Source: Verrucomicrobiota bacterium (GTDB lineage: Bacteria; Verrucomicrobiota; Verrucomicrobiia; Verrucomicrobiales; Verrucomicrobiaceae). From it: a stretch of DNA of 64,000 nucleotides. The notes beneath the pieces were generated by a model that saw nothing but the letters and a program-made list of their open reading frames with translations, did not search any database and was not told the origin of the DNA. Shown here in pieces: positions 16,961 to 26,488 of the stretch (its first letter is position 1; the number at the start of each line of letters is the position of its first letter). Both the position numbers and the translations under genes were made by a program. The stretch covers positions 1-64,000 of the forward strand of contig JANYCZ010000071.1 in NCBI GenBank assembly GCA_025360015.1, given 5' to 3'.

Positions 16961-16989
16961 AAGGCCGCTGCCGTAGAGGCGGTGGCCTT
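16961..16989 (+). terminator. hairpin terminator after peptide B
   Basis: Stem AAGGCCGCTGCC / GGCGGTGGCCTT (12 pairs including two G-U) around GTAGA, followed by a short T-containing stretch. Homologous in position and sequence to the hairpin after peptide A. Confidence 0.65.
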
Positions 16990-17035
16990 TCGCTAAACTT
17001 CGATCACGTGCAGTGAAGTGGAGTCCGTTCACGGC

Positions 17036-18067
17036 TCAGTTTTTTGCCGGGCTTGCGAGGAGATCGAGAATTCCGATCTGCCACGGGATGCTGCCATATC
17101 TTTTTGCCTTGTAGCCATCGGCATCGACGCCTTGGAAGACGAAGCGGAGATTCGCGGGATCGACTTCGAGTGTTTCGTCGTTGCCGCTGCGGATGAGTTC
17201 GCCGTGGCTGATGCTGGTGGTCCAGGGCTCCTTTTGCGTTACGTTGGCGGTGGAGGCGAAAGGGTGATCGCGTGTGGCAGCCAGCGGGTTCCACGGTCCT
17301 TCGAGTTTGTCTGCCAGCCAGGCTTTGTAGTAGCGTTGTCCGGGAGCCATGGCTTCGATGAGGGTGAGATATTGTTCGCGGCCTTTGAGCTTGTAGGTGT
17401 GCGAGGCTTCGAAGAGCTCCTCCTTCGTGTCTTTGATCAGGAGTTCGGGCTTGGACCAGCCGAGCGGAAAGTTTGACCGGGCGGTTTCGCGTCGCCAGAA
17501 ATGGCCGTCGTCGCTGGTGTAGAAGAGATGGGCCTTGGTGGCGTCACAAATGACCCAGAAGTCGATCCATTTGATTTTATCGCCGCCTTCGGGCAGGGCT
17601 TCGATCATGGGCTGCGGCTGAGTCCAGGACTTCGGATCGGCGAGGGTGGTGGTGGTGGAAAAATACGGAGCCATCTTGGGCGCACGCCGTTCATCGGCGA
17701 GCTGGTAGATGAGATACCACTTTTGATGCGGGGTGAAGAAGAACACCTGGGGAGCGCAATGATACTGATCATGCAGGTCGAGCGTGTGGCGCGTGGCCTT
17801 GCCGGCGTCGTTCCAATCGGCGAAGCTGAGGTATTGCATGTCCACCTTGCCCGAGGCGCGTCGATGCGTGGCAAACAGATGCCATTTCCCTTCATGAAAC
17901 ACCATCGTCGGGTCTTTGAGCGCCACATCGGGATCGGCGGCGTCGGCTGCAGGACCGATGAGCGGGGGCGAGCTCTGCCAATGAAACTCACCCGTGCGCA
18001 ACCAAGCAGGATCAGCCGCGTGAAGCGTGCTGACGAGACACAGGGCAAGGAGGGTGTGCAGCTTCAT
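17036..18067 (-). CDS. secreted alpha-L-arabinofuranosidase, GH62-like
   Basis: 343 residues with a Sec signal (MKLHTLLALCLVSTLHA). The five-bladed propeller family GH62 is indicated by FHWQSSPPLIGP, ALKDPTMVFHEGKWHLFATH, YHCAPQVFFFTPHQKWYLIY, IKWIDFWVICDATKAHLFYT, SDDGHFWR and LFEASHTYKL. The Asp in KDPT and the Glu in LFEASH fit the catalytic positions. It would release arabinose side chains from arabinoxylan or arabinan in the periplasm or medium. Its start codon overlaps the stop of the upstream HAD hydrolase gene by four bases, so the two are translationally coupled. Confidence 0.85.
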   Translation of the reverse strand: MKLHTLLALCLVSTLHAADPAWLRTGEFHWQSSPPLIGPAADAADPDVALKDPTMVFHEGKWHLFATHRRASGKVDMQYLSFADWNDAGKATRHTLDLHDQYHCAPQVFFFTPHQKWYLIYQLADERRAPKMAPYFSTTTTLADPKSWTQPQPMIEALPEGGDKIKWIDFWVICDATKAHLFYTSDDGHFWRRETARSNFPLGWSKPELLIKDTKEELFEASHTYKLKGREQYLTLIEAMAPGQRYYKAWLADKLEGPWNPLAATRDHPFASTANVTQKEPWTTSISHGELIRSGNDETLEVDPANLRFVFQGVDADGYKAKRYGSIPWQIGILDLLASPAKN

Positions 18068-18726
18068 GCGATGAGCTCCTTGAGCGAGACATGCGCGAGG
18101 GAATCAATCCTTCTCCACGCGCCGGTGAAATCCAGATGCCGGGTCATCGGCCCTGGTGCGACGATGCAGCGGATGCCGGCGGCCATGGCGGCGCGGAGGC
18201 CGTTGAGGGAGTCTTCGAAGATGACGGCCTCGTCGGGTGCGACGCCAAGTTTTTCAGCGGCGTGGAGGAAGAGGCTGGGATCGGGTTTCACCTTGCCGGT
18301 GTCATCGACGGTGGAGATGTGGTGGAAATGAGAATGCAGGCCGAGCTGGTCCATCCAGGAGTCGATCCACACCCGCGGGCTGCTGCTGGCGATGGCGATG
18401 CGCAGACTGAGGGACGCGGCCTCCTGCAGGCGGTCCGCCACGCCGGGCAGCAGGTGCAGATGCTTGCGCAGTTCGTTCTCGCGGGTCTTGCGCTCCACTT
18501 CGACTGCGGTCCAATCAAACTCGCGGCCGGTGAGCTGTTCGAGGTCACGCTTGGGATCGTAGCTGCCGGTGAGGAAATCGGTGCCGACCGCCTGCGCATA
18601 GCGCTCCACGGGCAGATCATGGCCGTGCTTGTCGAAGATCTCTCTCCAGGTGTGGTAACCGATGCTTTCAGTGTCAACAATGAGGCCGTCGAAGTCAAAG
18701 ATCACGGCGCGAATGGGCGGGGGCAT
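18064..18726 (-). CDS. HAD-superfamily hydrolase, beta-phosphoglucomutase-like
   Basis: 220 residues. Motif I is FDFDGLIVDTES (nucleophile and acid Asp), motif II is the serine in IAIASSSPRVW, and motifs III-IV are KVKPDPSLF and IFEDSLNGLRAA. A helical cap lies between motifs I and II. This is the subfamily I layout of phosphoglucomutase-like or sugar-phosphate phosphatases. An ATG at 18831 would add 35 residues not typical of the family, so MPPPIRAVIFDFDG is chosen. It precedes and overlaps the GH62 gene, suggesting a link to sugar metabolism. Confidence 0.85.
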   Translation of the reverse strand: MPPPIRAVIFDFDGLIVDTESIGYHTWREIFDKHGHDLPVERYAQAVGTDFLTGSYDPKRDLEQLTGREFDWTAVEVERKTRENELRKHLHLLPGVADRLQEAASLSLRIAIASSSPRVWIDSWMDQLGLHSHFHHISTVDDTGKVKPDPSLFLHAAEKLGVAPDEAVIFEDSLNGLRAAMAAGIRCIVAPGPMTRHLDFTGAWRRIDSLAHVSLKELIA

Positions 18727-18848
18727 GCGGATGGATGGCCGAGAGTAGCGAAAGATGCAAAAGATTCGAAAGCTGTGAAAACTAACGGCGCACTTTTTAT
18801 GCTTTTTAGTTTCGTTCGTACCCAAGGACATGGCAGCGTGATGCCACG

Positions 18849-19391
18849 ATGCTCAGCTTGAAACCACCAGCACACGAACGACTGCGAGGATGGCTGGAGT
18901 CATGGAGGAATGAGCCTTTGAGCTATACGCCACCGCTGGCGGACGGGTTCATCTCTGATGAGCACGCGGTGAAGCTGGGACAGGGTAAAGAAGTGTATCG
19001 CGCTGCGTGCGAGGCTCTGGATGCGTGGGTCATGTTTCCTACGTGGGCGGAGGTCAGCCGACTGGATGTCAAAGGCCAGGAGGTCGGGCAGATCGTAGCG
19101 ATGGTGACGCGCATCTGCGGTCTTTGGTGGGTCAATCCGTGCAGAATTCTGCGACGTTGTGACTCAGAGCGCACCCATGGCTTTGTCTATGGCACGCTGC
19201 CGGAGCACGCGGAGTGCGGCGAGGAGCAGTTCATCGTTGAGCATCGACCGGATGGCAGCGTCTGGTATGCGATCCGTGCGTTTTCACATCCACGGCATTG
19301 GATGGCCTGGCTCGGGTTTCCACTGGCACGCTGGTGGCAGTGCCGGTTTGTGCGGGATTCGCAAGCGAGGATGCGGGAGGCTGTCACATGA
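18849..19391 (+). CDS. DUF1990 family protein
   Basis: 180 residues resembling the DUF1990 family: CEALDAWVMFPTWAEV, VNPCRILRR, HGFVYGTLPEHAECGEEQF, VWYAIRAFSHPRHWMAWLG and the basic end RFVRDSQARM. Function is unknown. In Bacillus-type YndJ proteins a domain of this type is associated with the YndJ membrane protein, and here the next gene is YndJ-like and overlaps this stop codon by four bases, so the two halves probably work together. Confidence 0.78.
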   Translation: MLSLKPPAHERLRGWLESWRNEPLSYTPPLADGFISDEHAVKLGQGKEVYRAACEALDAWVMFPTWAEVSRLDVKGQEVGQIVAMVTRICGLWWVNPCRILRRCDSERTHGFVYGTLPEHAECGEEQFIVEHRPDGSVWYAIRAFSHPRHWMAWLGFPLARWWQCRFVRDSQARMREAVT

Positions 19392-20398
19392 ATGTCTGGA
19401 TTCGATTGATCGCTTGGGCGTCGATTGTCGCGCTGCATTATGCTGTCTTGTGGGCCAGTCCCGTTGGATTTTGTAGCGTTGGGATGGTCGATACGGGTGG
19501 GGGGATGATCCATGTGAATGGACCGGACATTTGGATTCATGCGCTGCTCATGCTTTCCGTTTTGGTGCTCATACCCCTTGGCGGTGAAGTGTATGGATCA
19601 AAAGCACTTTGGATGGAGGTAATCTCGGCCTATCTGCTAGGGCTGTCCTTGCTGGTGAGTCCAGTAGATCCAAGACTGCTCATTGCCGATGATCCTTCGA
19701 TCAGAAAAATCGTTCCCTTGGGTTTCCTGCTGTCCGTGCCCTGGCTCTGGGTTCGGGCGCGCGCTGCGATACCGGTCGTGTTCGATTGGCTTCGTCACGG
19801 CATTCCCGCCTATGATCGTCTGTGCTTGCAGTCTGCACGGGTCTTCCCCTCCATCGGCGCTGCATGGCTTGTGGCGAATCGCGCCAGTTGGACACCGTGG
19901 GGATTTGATCCGCTGATCGTGTTGCTCACGGCGGCACATTTTCATCATGCGGGATTCACACTGCCGCTGATGGCGGGGCTGAATGCCAAAGCGAAACCGG
20001 GCTGCTGGACGCGGCTTTCGTGCGTTGCGATTTTGCTCGGTGTGCCACTGGTGGCCGTGGGCATCACCGGCACTCACTTTGGCGTGCTGAAATTAGTGGA
20101 ACCGTTTGGCGTGGCGGTTTTGGTGCTGGGAGCGCTCGGTGTCGCTGTTTCACAGGTGAGGCGCGGTTTGGAGCGTCAGCGCTCGATGATGACACGAACC
20201 GGCTTTGTCCTTTCAGGCGCGTCGCTGCTCGCTGCGATGGTGTTAGCGCTCGGATTTGGCCTGCGCTATGTCATCCCGAACTTCGCGCTGACGATGCCGC
20301 AGATGTGGGCGATTCACGGGACGCTGAATGCGTTTGGTTTTGGACTTTGCGGTATCCTGGCGTGGCGGGGTGCCGCTAAGCGTGCTGAGTCCCCTTGA
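19388..20398 (+). CDS. YndJ-like multi-pass membrane protein
   Basis: 336 residues with about ten hydrophobic segments. It matches the YndJ family: WTPWGFDPLIVLLTAAHFHH, AGFTLPLMAGLNA, and near the C terminus MPQMWAIHGTLNAFGFGL, with histidines that may lie in the membrane. No activity is established. Its ATG overlaps the stop of the DUF1990 gene, and the two are probably one functional unit. Its end overlaps that of the convergent NADH dehydrogenase gene by 23 bases. Confidence 0.75.
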   Translation: MNVWIRLIAWASIVALHYAVLWASPVGFCSVGMVDTGGGMIHVNGPDIWIHALLMLSVLVLIPLGGEVYGSKALWMEVISAYLLGLSLLVSPVDPRLLIADDPSIRKIVPLGFLLSVPWLWVRARAAIPVVFDWLRHGIPAYDRLCLQSARVFPSIGAAWLVANRASWTPWGFDPLIVLLTAAHFHHAGFTLPLMAGLNAKAKPGCWTRLSCVAILLGVPLVAVGITGTHFGVLKLVEPFGVAVLVLGALGVAVSQVRRGLERQRSMMTRTGFVLSGASLLAAMVLALGFGLRYVIPNFALTMPQMWAIHGTLNAFGFGLCGILAWRGAAKRAESP

Positions 20399-22403
20399 GC
20401 AGATCAAACAGCGTGATCATCCCGAGGAGATGTTTTTGCTCATCGACGACGACCGCTTTGCTGACGCCGCTGCGCATCAGGGTGCCGACGAGTACAGGCA
20501 CGGGAGTGTCTGCGGTGACACAGAAAGGCTTCGTCAGCGGCAGCATCTGCAGCTTGTCCACGCAGGTGAGTCCGTGGTTTTTCAGCCATTCGTAAGCGAC
20601 GGAGCGGCGCAGCAGGCCGATGACGCAGCCGTCCAAGGTGACGGGATAGGTGCTGTGCGGATGGGCCTGGAATTCCGCCACGGCATCCTGCACGGTGACG
20701 CTGGCATCGAGGAAGGCGATGTTGCGTGTCATGACGTCGGCGGCACAGGCTTTGCGCGTGGCTTCGGGGATCATGTCCACCGTGTTCTGAATTTCCTCCG
20801 GCAGGTGGTACTGCTGCGCGGTGCCACGGAAGAGAGCGTCGAGTGAGCCGATGCTTTTGGCGAGGGTCTTGAAGGTCTCGCCGTCGATGGCGACGAGCTC
20901 GCTGGATTCGGTGGCCGTGGCGTCGAAACGCCAGATGCCGTCGCTCAGCAGGGCACGCTCACCGAAGTGCTCACCAGGGCCGGCGGATTTGACGAGCTGG
21001 CCTTGAGCGTCTGTAATGTTCACCATGCCCTTTTTGACGGCATACAGGGACTGGGCGGGCTCTCCAGCATGGAAGAGGGAGTCGCCGGGCTCGAGATGCA
21101 TCTCGCCGAGGGGCGAGGAGAAGCTGGGAGTGAGAAGATTGATGTCGCGCGGGAAGAACAACTCAAACGTCCACTCTGCCAGGACGCGCAGCTTGCGGTC
21201 AAAGCCGGGGAGTTTCATGAGGTAGATGCTGCGCCACATGAACCAGGCGATGATGCCGGAAAAGCGCATGCCAAACACCTGGGCAACCGCCTTGCGATGG
21301 CCAATGGTGGCGAGCTCGCCAAGGCCGGTGAAGCGGAAGGGTTTCAATTCACGACCCGCAAAACTGGCGGCGATGTTCTTGGCGACGAGCGCCCCCTGGC
21401 GCATGGCAAACTGCGCGGTCTCGGGGCAGGTGCCGCCGTCCGCTTTGGGGAAGACGGCGCAGTCACCCGCAGACCACACGTTGGCAAGGCCTTTGACCTG
21501 GCCGCTGGATTCGACGACGACCTTGCCACGCTCGACGGGGAGCCGGCCCGTGGCTCCCAGTGCGGTGATTTGCGGATGTGGCGCATTGCCCACCGTGCAG
21601 ACGACGAGTGTGGCGGAAAGAGAGACGCCATCGCCCAGCTGCACGGTGCGTGCGGTGACGGCACGTACGCGGCTTTTGAAAATGATCTTCACCCCCATCT
21701 CGGTGAGGCATTTGCCAGTGTAGGTGCCGAGGCTGTCGCTCAGCATGCCCAGCAGACGATCACCGCTGTGGATCAGAGTAACGCTGGGTTCATCGGGCTC
21801 GATGTTCTCGTAAAAGCGGCGTGCGCCCTGGATCAAATCCTGGATCTGTCCGGCCGTTTCGACCCCTGAGTAACCACCGCCGACGATGACGAAGGAGAGC
21901 AGCTCTTTGCGCAGCTTGGGATTAGTGATGAGATTGGCCTCCTCCAGGCGGCTGATGATGGCGGCGCGGAGCTTCATCGCATCGCCGACCGTACGCATGA
22001 GGTAGGCGTGCTCGCCCATGCCGGGAATGCGGCTGAGGTCCACCCCGGCGCCGGGAGCCAGCATGAGATGCTCAAAGCCCACCGTCACCTGCGGCGTGAA
22101 CATGCCGCCATTCAGCGTGATGATGCGGTTTTCGAGGTCGATATGTGTGACCTCGCCTTTCAGCACCTCTGCGCCACGGCAGATCATGCGGATGGGATTG
22201 ACCACATGTTGCGGCGAGAGCGAGCCGCCGGCGACTTCGGGGAGCATCGGCTGAAAGACCATGTGGTTTTCACTGGCAATGATGCCCACGGTCATATTGG
22301 CCACTTCCTGGGTGAGCTTCAACAGCTCGCGCGCGCAATAAACTCCTGCAAACCCTCCGCCGATGATGGCCACTTTGAAAATACGGTCGGGTTGCTTGAG
22401 CAT
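20376..22403 (-). CDS. type II NADH dehydrogenase-like protein fused to cNMP-binding and CBS domains
   Basis: 675 residues. The N-terminal 420 form an NDH-2-like flavoprotein: FAD motif AIIGGGFAGVYCARELL, NAD(P)H motif FVIVGGGYSGVETAGQI near residue 165, and NVWSAGDCAVFP for the second FAD site. An amphipathic or hydrophobic membrane-binding part follows (GIIAWFMWRSIYLMKLPG). Residues about 450-550 form a cyclic-nucleotide-binding-like fold (LEPGDSLFHAGEPAQSLYAVKKG, GPGEHFGERALLSDG). The last 130 form a pair of CBS motifs (VMTRNIAFLDASVTVQDAV, LLGMITLFDLLKG). It is co-directional with the K+ channel gene upstream. The start at MLKQPDRIFKVAIIG is preferred to an ATG 23 codons earlier. Confidence 0.85.
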   Translation of the reverse strand: MLKQPDRIFKVAIIGGGFAGVYCARELLKLTQEVANMTVGIIASENHMVFQPMLPEVAGGSLSPQHVVNPIRMICRGAEVLKGEVTHIDLENRIITLNGGMFTPQVTVGFEHLMLAPGAGVDLSRIPGMGEHAYLMRTVGDAMKLRAAIISRLEEANLITNPKLRKELLSFVIVGGGYSGVETAGQIQDLIQGARRFYENIEPDEPSVTLIHSGDRLLGMLSDSLGTYTGKCLTEMGVKIIFKSRVRAVTARTVQLGDGVSLSATLVVCTVGNAPHPQITALGATGRLPVERGKVVVESSGQVKGLANVWSAGDCAVFPKADGGTCPETAQFAMRQGALVAKNIAASFAGRELKPFRFTGLGELATIGHRKAVAQVFGMRFSGIIAWFMWRSIYLMKLPGFDRKLRVLAEWTFELFFPRDINLLTPSFSSPLGEMHLEPGDSLFHAGEPAQSLYAVKKGMVNITDAQGQLVKSAGPGEHFGERALLSDGIWRFDATATESSELVAIDGETFKTLAKSIGSLDALFRGTAQQYHLPEEIQNTVDMIPEATRKACAADVMTRNIAFLDASVTVQDAVAEFQAHPHSTYPVTLDGCVIGLLRRSVAYEWLKNHGLTCVDKLQMLPLTKPFCVTADTPVPVLVGTLMRSGVSKAVVVDEQKHLLGMITLFDLLKGTQHA

Positions 22404-22458
22404 AGTCCGCAGTGCAGACGCAGGCAGCGAGCCAGCTTGACCGAAAAATGCACTCCTC

Positions 22459-23478
22459 TTAGCTGGTTGCACGCCGCAACACGCGTCTCATCACCACCAA
22501 GGCGTCTCCGGGCATGAGCATGGCGGTGGGGTTGGGATTCAAATCGGTGGCTCCTTCCTTGCGCAAAATCGCCACGGGCAGCATGCGGCCGGCGGTGCCG
22601 GTTTCGACTTCGGAGATGCGCTTGTGAACCCAGGGTGATCCCGCGCCGATCTCGATCTCTTCGAGGTCGAGGCCGAGTTCGGTGAGGTGATGGTCAAAGT
22701 CGATGCTGGACTTCGTCTTGCCGCCGATCAGGTCGCGCGTGTTCGGGTGCAGGATCAGGTGGGCGATGCGGTCCGCGCCGATGTGCGCTGGCAGCACCAC
22801 GCGATTTGCGCCAGCCTGCAGCAGCTTGCGCTCGGTGGAGGGGACTTCACCGCGCGCGATGATTTGGATCCCCGGATTCATGTTGCGCGCGCTGAGGGTG
22901 ATGAAGACATTCGCGGCGTCATTGGGCAGCACGGTGGCCAGCACTCGGGCGCGGCTGATGCCGGCTGCCTTTAACACGGATTCATCGGTGGCCTCCCCTT
23001 GCATCGTGAGGAAGCCCGCGTCTCGCACCTCCGCCACGCGGTCAGTCGCCTGATCGACAATGACAAAAGGAATGCCGCCAGCCTGCAATTGCGTGGCGAT
23101 CATGCGGCCGATGCGACCGTAACCGCAGATGATGGCGTGGTTTGTCAGTTTTTCGATTTCGTTTTCCATGCGTTTGCCTCCCAAAGCTCGTTGAATTTGT
23201 GCCTCCGTCAGCCACTGCACCAAAGTACCGGTCACAAAAATGATGCCGGTGCAGCCAAAGAGAATCAAGACGATGGTCCACGTCCGCAGCCAGGGATCGG
23301 TGATGGGCACCACCTCGCCATAACCGACGCTGAAGGCGGTGATGACGACCATGTAGAAAGAGTCGCTCCACGACCACCCCCCCAGATGGTAACCGACGGT
23401 GAAGACCGCCATGACCACGCCCATAAAGGCAAAGGCATAGAAAACATTGGTCTGCGAGCGGTTCTTGGAAATGGGCAT
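22459..23478 (-). CDS. two-TM potassium channel with RCK (TrkA-N/TrkA-C) domains
   Basis: 339 residues. Two transmembrane helices flank a pore loop with filter FSVGYGEV (TVGYG in most channels). A cytosolic TrkA-N Rossmann domain follows (AIICGYGRIGRMIATQL, EATDESVLKAAGI, LPNDAANVFITLSAR), then a TrkA-C-like tail with GAGSPWVHKRISEVE and MLMPGDALVVM. This is the MthK/Kch architecture gating K+ by ligand. The start MPISKNRSQ is chosen over an open frame 42 codons longer. It lies 55 bases upstream of the NDH-2 fusion gene on the same strand, pairing a membrane-energised flux with a ligand-sensing dehydrogenase. Confidence 0.88.
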   Translation of the reverse strand: MPISKNRSQTNVFYAFAFMGVVMAVFTVGYHLGGWSWSDSFYMVVITAFSVGYGEVVPITDPWLRTWTIVLILFGCTGIIFVTGTLVQWLTEAQIQRALGGKRMENEIEKLTNHAIICGYGRIGRMIATQLQAGGIPFVIVDQATDRVAEVRDAGFLTMQGEATDESVLKAAGISRARVLATVLPNDAANVFITLSARNMNPGIQIIARGEVPSTERKLLQAGANRVVLPAHIGADRIAHLILHPNTRDLIGGKTKSSIDFDHHLTELGLDLEEIEIGAGSPWVHKRISEVETGTAGRMLPVAILRKEGATDLNPNPTAMLMPGDALVVMRRVLRRATS

Positions 23479-23606
23479 GCGGTCGGGCGGAGTGGAGTGA
23501 ATAGCGGAACGCGTGCCAGAAGCCGGGCCGTCATCGCAGATCGCGCCTGCTCGTTGAAATGCCGCGTGCGCTGGGGACGTTTGCTTGCCACGTTCCAAAT
23601 CCACCT

Positions 23607-24530
23607 ATGAAGCATCTGCTCACCGCCCTCCTGGCCTTTTCCCTCCTCGGCTCCGCGTTTTCGGCGGACAAAAAATCCATCGTCATGATCGCGGGGAGGC
23701 CCTCGCATGGTCCGGCGCAGCATGAGCATAATGCGGGCATCCAGCTTCTGAAAAAGTGCCTGGAGCAGGGCGCGGCGGATCAGGTGGACATCAAATTTCA
23801 CCTGAATGGCGAGTGGCCCTCCCCGCAGGAGCTTGCCGCAGCGGACACGGTCGTCATCTATTCGGATGGCGGCGGCGGGCATCCGGCCTTGCAGGGCGAC
23901 CACCTCGCACAACTCGACAAGGAAATGAAGCGCGGCTGCGGCTTCCTGACCCTGCACTACGCGGTGGAGCCGACCATTGAAAAGGGTGGCAAGGAGTTCA
24001 TCGACTGGATGGGCGGCTGCTTCGAGATCAACTGGAGCGTGAACCCGCACTGGGATGCGAACTTCAAAGAGCTGCCAGCACACCCGATTAGCGCAGGCGT
24101 GAAACCATTCGCCACCAATGACGAATGGTATTTTTTCATGCGCTTCCGTCCGAACATGCAGGGCGTGACCCCGATCCTGAGTGATGTGGCCCCTGAGTCC
24201 ACCATGAGCCGCCCGGATGGTGCGCACAGCGGCAATCCGGCCGTGCGTGAGTCCGTGAAGAACAAGGAGAAGCAGCACGTCGCCTGGGCATGCGAGCGCA
24301 CGGACGGCGGCCGTGGCTTCGGCTTTACCGGCGGCCATTACCATCAAGGCTGGGCGAACAACGAACAGCGCAAGCTGGTGCTGAACGCGATCCTGTGGAC
24401 TGCGAAGGTAAAGATTCCCGAGGGTGGTGTCGCCTCTTCAGTGACGGAGGAAGACATGAAGGCCAATCTCGATCCCAAGCCCGGCCAAGGACTGCCGGAG
24501 AAGCCGAAGCCAGCGCCGACAGCGAAGTAA
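23607..24530 (+). CDS. secreted ThuA domain protein
   Basis: 307 residues with a Sec signal (MKHLLTALLAFSLLGSAFSA). The ThuA (trehalose-utilisation-like, glutamine-amidotransferase-fold) family is indicated by SIVMIAGRPSHGPAQHEHNAG, VIYSDGGGGHP, GFLTLHYAVE, GCFEINWSVNPHW, ATNDEWYFFMRF and GRGFGFTGGHYHQGWAN. The C-terminal 40 residues are proline- and lysine-rich. Such proteins in this phylum are thought to act on sugars or glycans, but no reaction is proven. It is divergent from the K+ channel gene, with about 130 bases between starts. Confidence 0.85.
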   Translation: MKHLLTALLAFSLLGSAFSADKKSIVMIAGRPSHGPAQHEHNAGIQLLKKCLEQGAADQVDIKFHLNGEWPSPQELAAADTVVIYSDGGGGHPALQGDHLAQLDKEMKRGCGFLTLHYAVEPTIEKGGKEFIDWMGGCFEINWSVNPHWDANFKELPAHPISAGVKPFATNDEWYFFMRFRPNMQGVTPILSDVAPESTMSRPDGAHSGNPAVRESVKNKEKQHVAWACERTDGGRGFGFTGGHYHQGWANNEQRKLVLNAILWTAKVKIPEGGVASSVTEEDMKANLDPKPGQGLPEKPKPAPTAK

Positions 24531-24550
24531 TCTGACAGAGATGTGTGCGC

Positions 24551-25015
24551 TCAGGCGGAGTAGCCGCCTGAGATGTACGCATTCAACTGCTCAATGGTCA
24601 TGCGCTGCGTGGCGATGATCCACTTCACGAGATCGCCAATGGAAACGATGCCGAGCAGTTCCTCGCCATCCACCACGGGCAGGTGGCGGATGCGATGCTC
24701 CGTGATGATCTCCATGCAGCTGGAGATGCTTTGATCGGGGCCCACGGTCACCAGGTCCCGTGCCATGATGTCGCTGACGGGTGTGTCCTTGGAGGATTTG
24801 CCATGGAGCGCCACTTTGCTCATGTAGTCGCGTTCTGAAATGATGCCAACGAGCTTGGTACCTTCCACCACCGGCAGGGCGCCGATGTTTTTTTCGGACA
24901 TCATTTGAATGGCCTGAAAGACGGTGGCTGTCGGGGATATGGTCCAGATGTCCCGGCCCTTGTGTTCCAGCAGAGTTTTAGCGGCAGTAGAAATTTCCAT
25001 GGTGTTATTGGGCAT
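24551..25015 (-). CDS. CBS-domain pair protein
   Basis: 154 residues comprising two CBS motifs: TISPTATVFQAIQMMSEKN with GALPVVEGTKLVGIISERDY, then IMARDLVTVGPDQSISSCM with RHLPVVDGEELLGIVSIGDL. A short tail follows (MTIEQLNAYISGG). Stand-alone CBS pairs usually bind adenine nucleotides or related ligands and regulate partners. No partner domain is fused. The start may be the ATG at 25015 or the one five codons later; longer frames extend antisense over the next gene's promoter and are unlikely. It is divergent from the Gfo/Idh/MocA gene. Confidence 0.85.
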   Translation of the reverse strand: MPNNTMEISTAAKTLLEHKGRDIWTISPTATVFQAIQMMSEKNIGALPVVEGTKLVGIISERDYMSKVALHGKSSKDTPVSDIMARDLVTVGPDQSISSCMEIITEHRIRHLPVVDGEELLGIVSIGDLVKWIIATQRMTIEQLNAYISGGYSA

Positions 25016-25138
25016 TTTCGGAAATTGGGTCCTGTTAAGCAAGCTTCGTTTTGTTGGCATGTCTGGCCGGGGGGGAAAAGCGGGAATCCGCCAACCTGAT
25101 GCTTGAGAATGACTCCACGCGTCGTTTGATGCGGTGCC

Positions 25139-26482
25139 ATGAGCACCCAACCCACGCCTCTCTCACGTCGCCGCTTCGTCGGTGCTGCCGGTCTCGTCGC
25201 CGGTAGTATGATCACCCGCCCGCTGTTCGGACAGAACGCCGCCAGCAACAAACTCAACGTCGCCCTCATCGGCGTGTGGGGTCGAGGGCTGGCGCATTAC
25301 GACTCCATCGCGGAAGAAAATGTGGTCGCGCTGTGTGACATCAACGAGGCGCGCTTTCCCGATGCGCTGAAGCGTTTCCCCAATGCCACGACGTACATCG
25401 ACTGGCGCAAGTGCCTCGATCACAAAGGCCTCGATGCCGTGGTCGTTTGCACGCCGGACCACACGCACGCCTTCATCGCCAACTGGGCGCTGAAGCGCAA
25501 CCTGCACTGCTACTGCGAGAAGCCGCTGGCCATCACAGTCAATGAAGCGCGCATCGTCCGTGCGACGTGGGAAACGAAGAAAGACAAGCTGGCCACGCAG
25601 GTGGGCATGCAGAGGCATGCGAATCCGAATTTCAACCGCGTGCGTGAACTCATCCGTGACGGTGCCATCGGTGAACTGAAAGCCGCCTATGCCTGGGGCA
25701 ACCGCCAGATCCCCAAGCCCGGCTACTTCCCGGAGGAAGGTGCGCCGCCCTCCACTTTCCACTACGACCTGTGGCTCGGCCCATCGCCGTTCCATCCGTA
25801 CAACCCTGCCTACTTCTCCGGCGGAGCCGGTGCGAACTGCCTCTCCTGGAACATGTTCTGGGACTTCGGCGCCGGACAAATCGGCGACATGGGCAGCCAC
25901 ACGATGGATCTGCTTTGGAACGCCGTGGACGGTGGTCTGCCGACCTCCGCCGAAGCCAAGGGCGATGCCTACAACTCCGATGTCACACCCGTGAAGTGTG
26001 AATCGCACTTTGACCTTCCAGCGAACGACTGGCGCGGCCCCATCACCGTCTCCTGGTATCAGGGCGGTGCGATGCCGAGCTCGCCGAAAAAGCACATCGA
26101 CCTCACGCAGATCAGTCACGGTGCCATGTTCAAAGGCACCAAGGGCTTCCTCATTGCCGACTTCGACTCGCGTCTCATCCTGCCTTACGGCAACGACGCT
26201 GACATGAGCTACTACAAGCCACGCAAGAAGGAGGACATGCTCCCTGATCTCGGTCACTTCCAGAAGCAGTGGTTTGACGCCTGCCGTGATCCCAGCAAGC
26301 CCACCGCCTGCAATTTCGGCTACAGCGCCAACATGATCGAAATGATGCTGCTCGGCCTCGTTGCTTACCGCACCGGCAAGAAAATCCAGTACGACGGCAA
26401 GACCGGCACCAGCCCGGACACGCCCGAAGCGAACGCTTTCATGAAGAAGGAATACCGCGACGGCTGGAACATCGACGGCTAA
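25139..26482 (+). CDS. Tat-exported Gfo/Idh/MocA family oxidoreductase
   Basis: 447 residues with a twin-arginine leader ([17 protein letters not shown]). The NAD(P)-binding Rossmann fold follows: [45 protein letters not shown] and the conserved [16 protein letters not shown]. The GFO/IDH C-terminal domain contains [20 protein letters not shown] with a typical catalytic-region histidine. Family members oxidise or rearrange sugars and related compounds. Export with cofactor bound through Tat is common for this group in Planctomycetes and Verrucomicrobia. It is followed by a pseudogene-like region. Confidence 0.9.
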   Translation: MSTQPTPLSRRRFVGAAGLVAGSMITRPLFGQNAASNKLNVALIGVWGRGLAHYDSIAEENVVALCDINEARFPDALKRFPNATTYIDWRKCLDHKGLDAVVVCTPDHTHAFIANWALKRNLHCYCEKPLAITVNEARIVRATWETKKDKLATQVGMQRHANPNFNRVRELIRDGAIGELKAAYAWGNRQIPKPGYFPEEGAPPSTFHYDLWLGPSPFHPYNPAYFSGGAGANCLSWNMFWDFGAGQIGDMGSHTMDLLWNAVDGGLPTSAEAKGDAYNSDVTPVKCESHFDLPANDWRGPITVSWYQGGAMPSSPKKHIDLTQISHGAMFKGTKGFLIADFDSRLILPYGNDADMSYYKPRKKEDMLPDLGHFQKQWFDACRDPSKPTACNFGYSANMIEMMLLGLVAYRTGKKIQYDGKTGTSPDTPEANAFMKKEYRDGWNIDG

Positions 26483-26488
26483 AACCGC

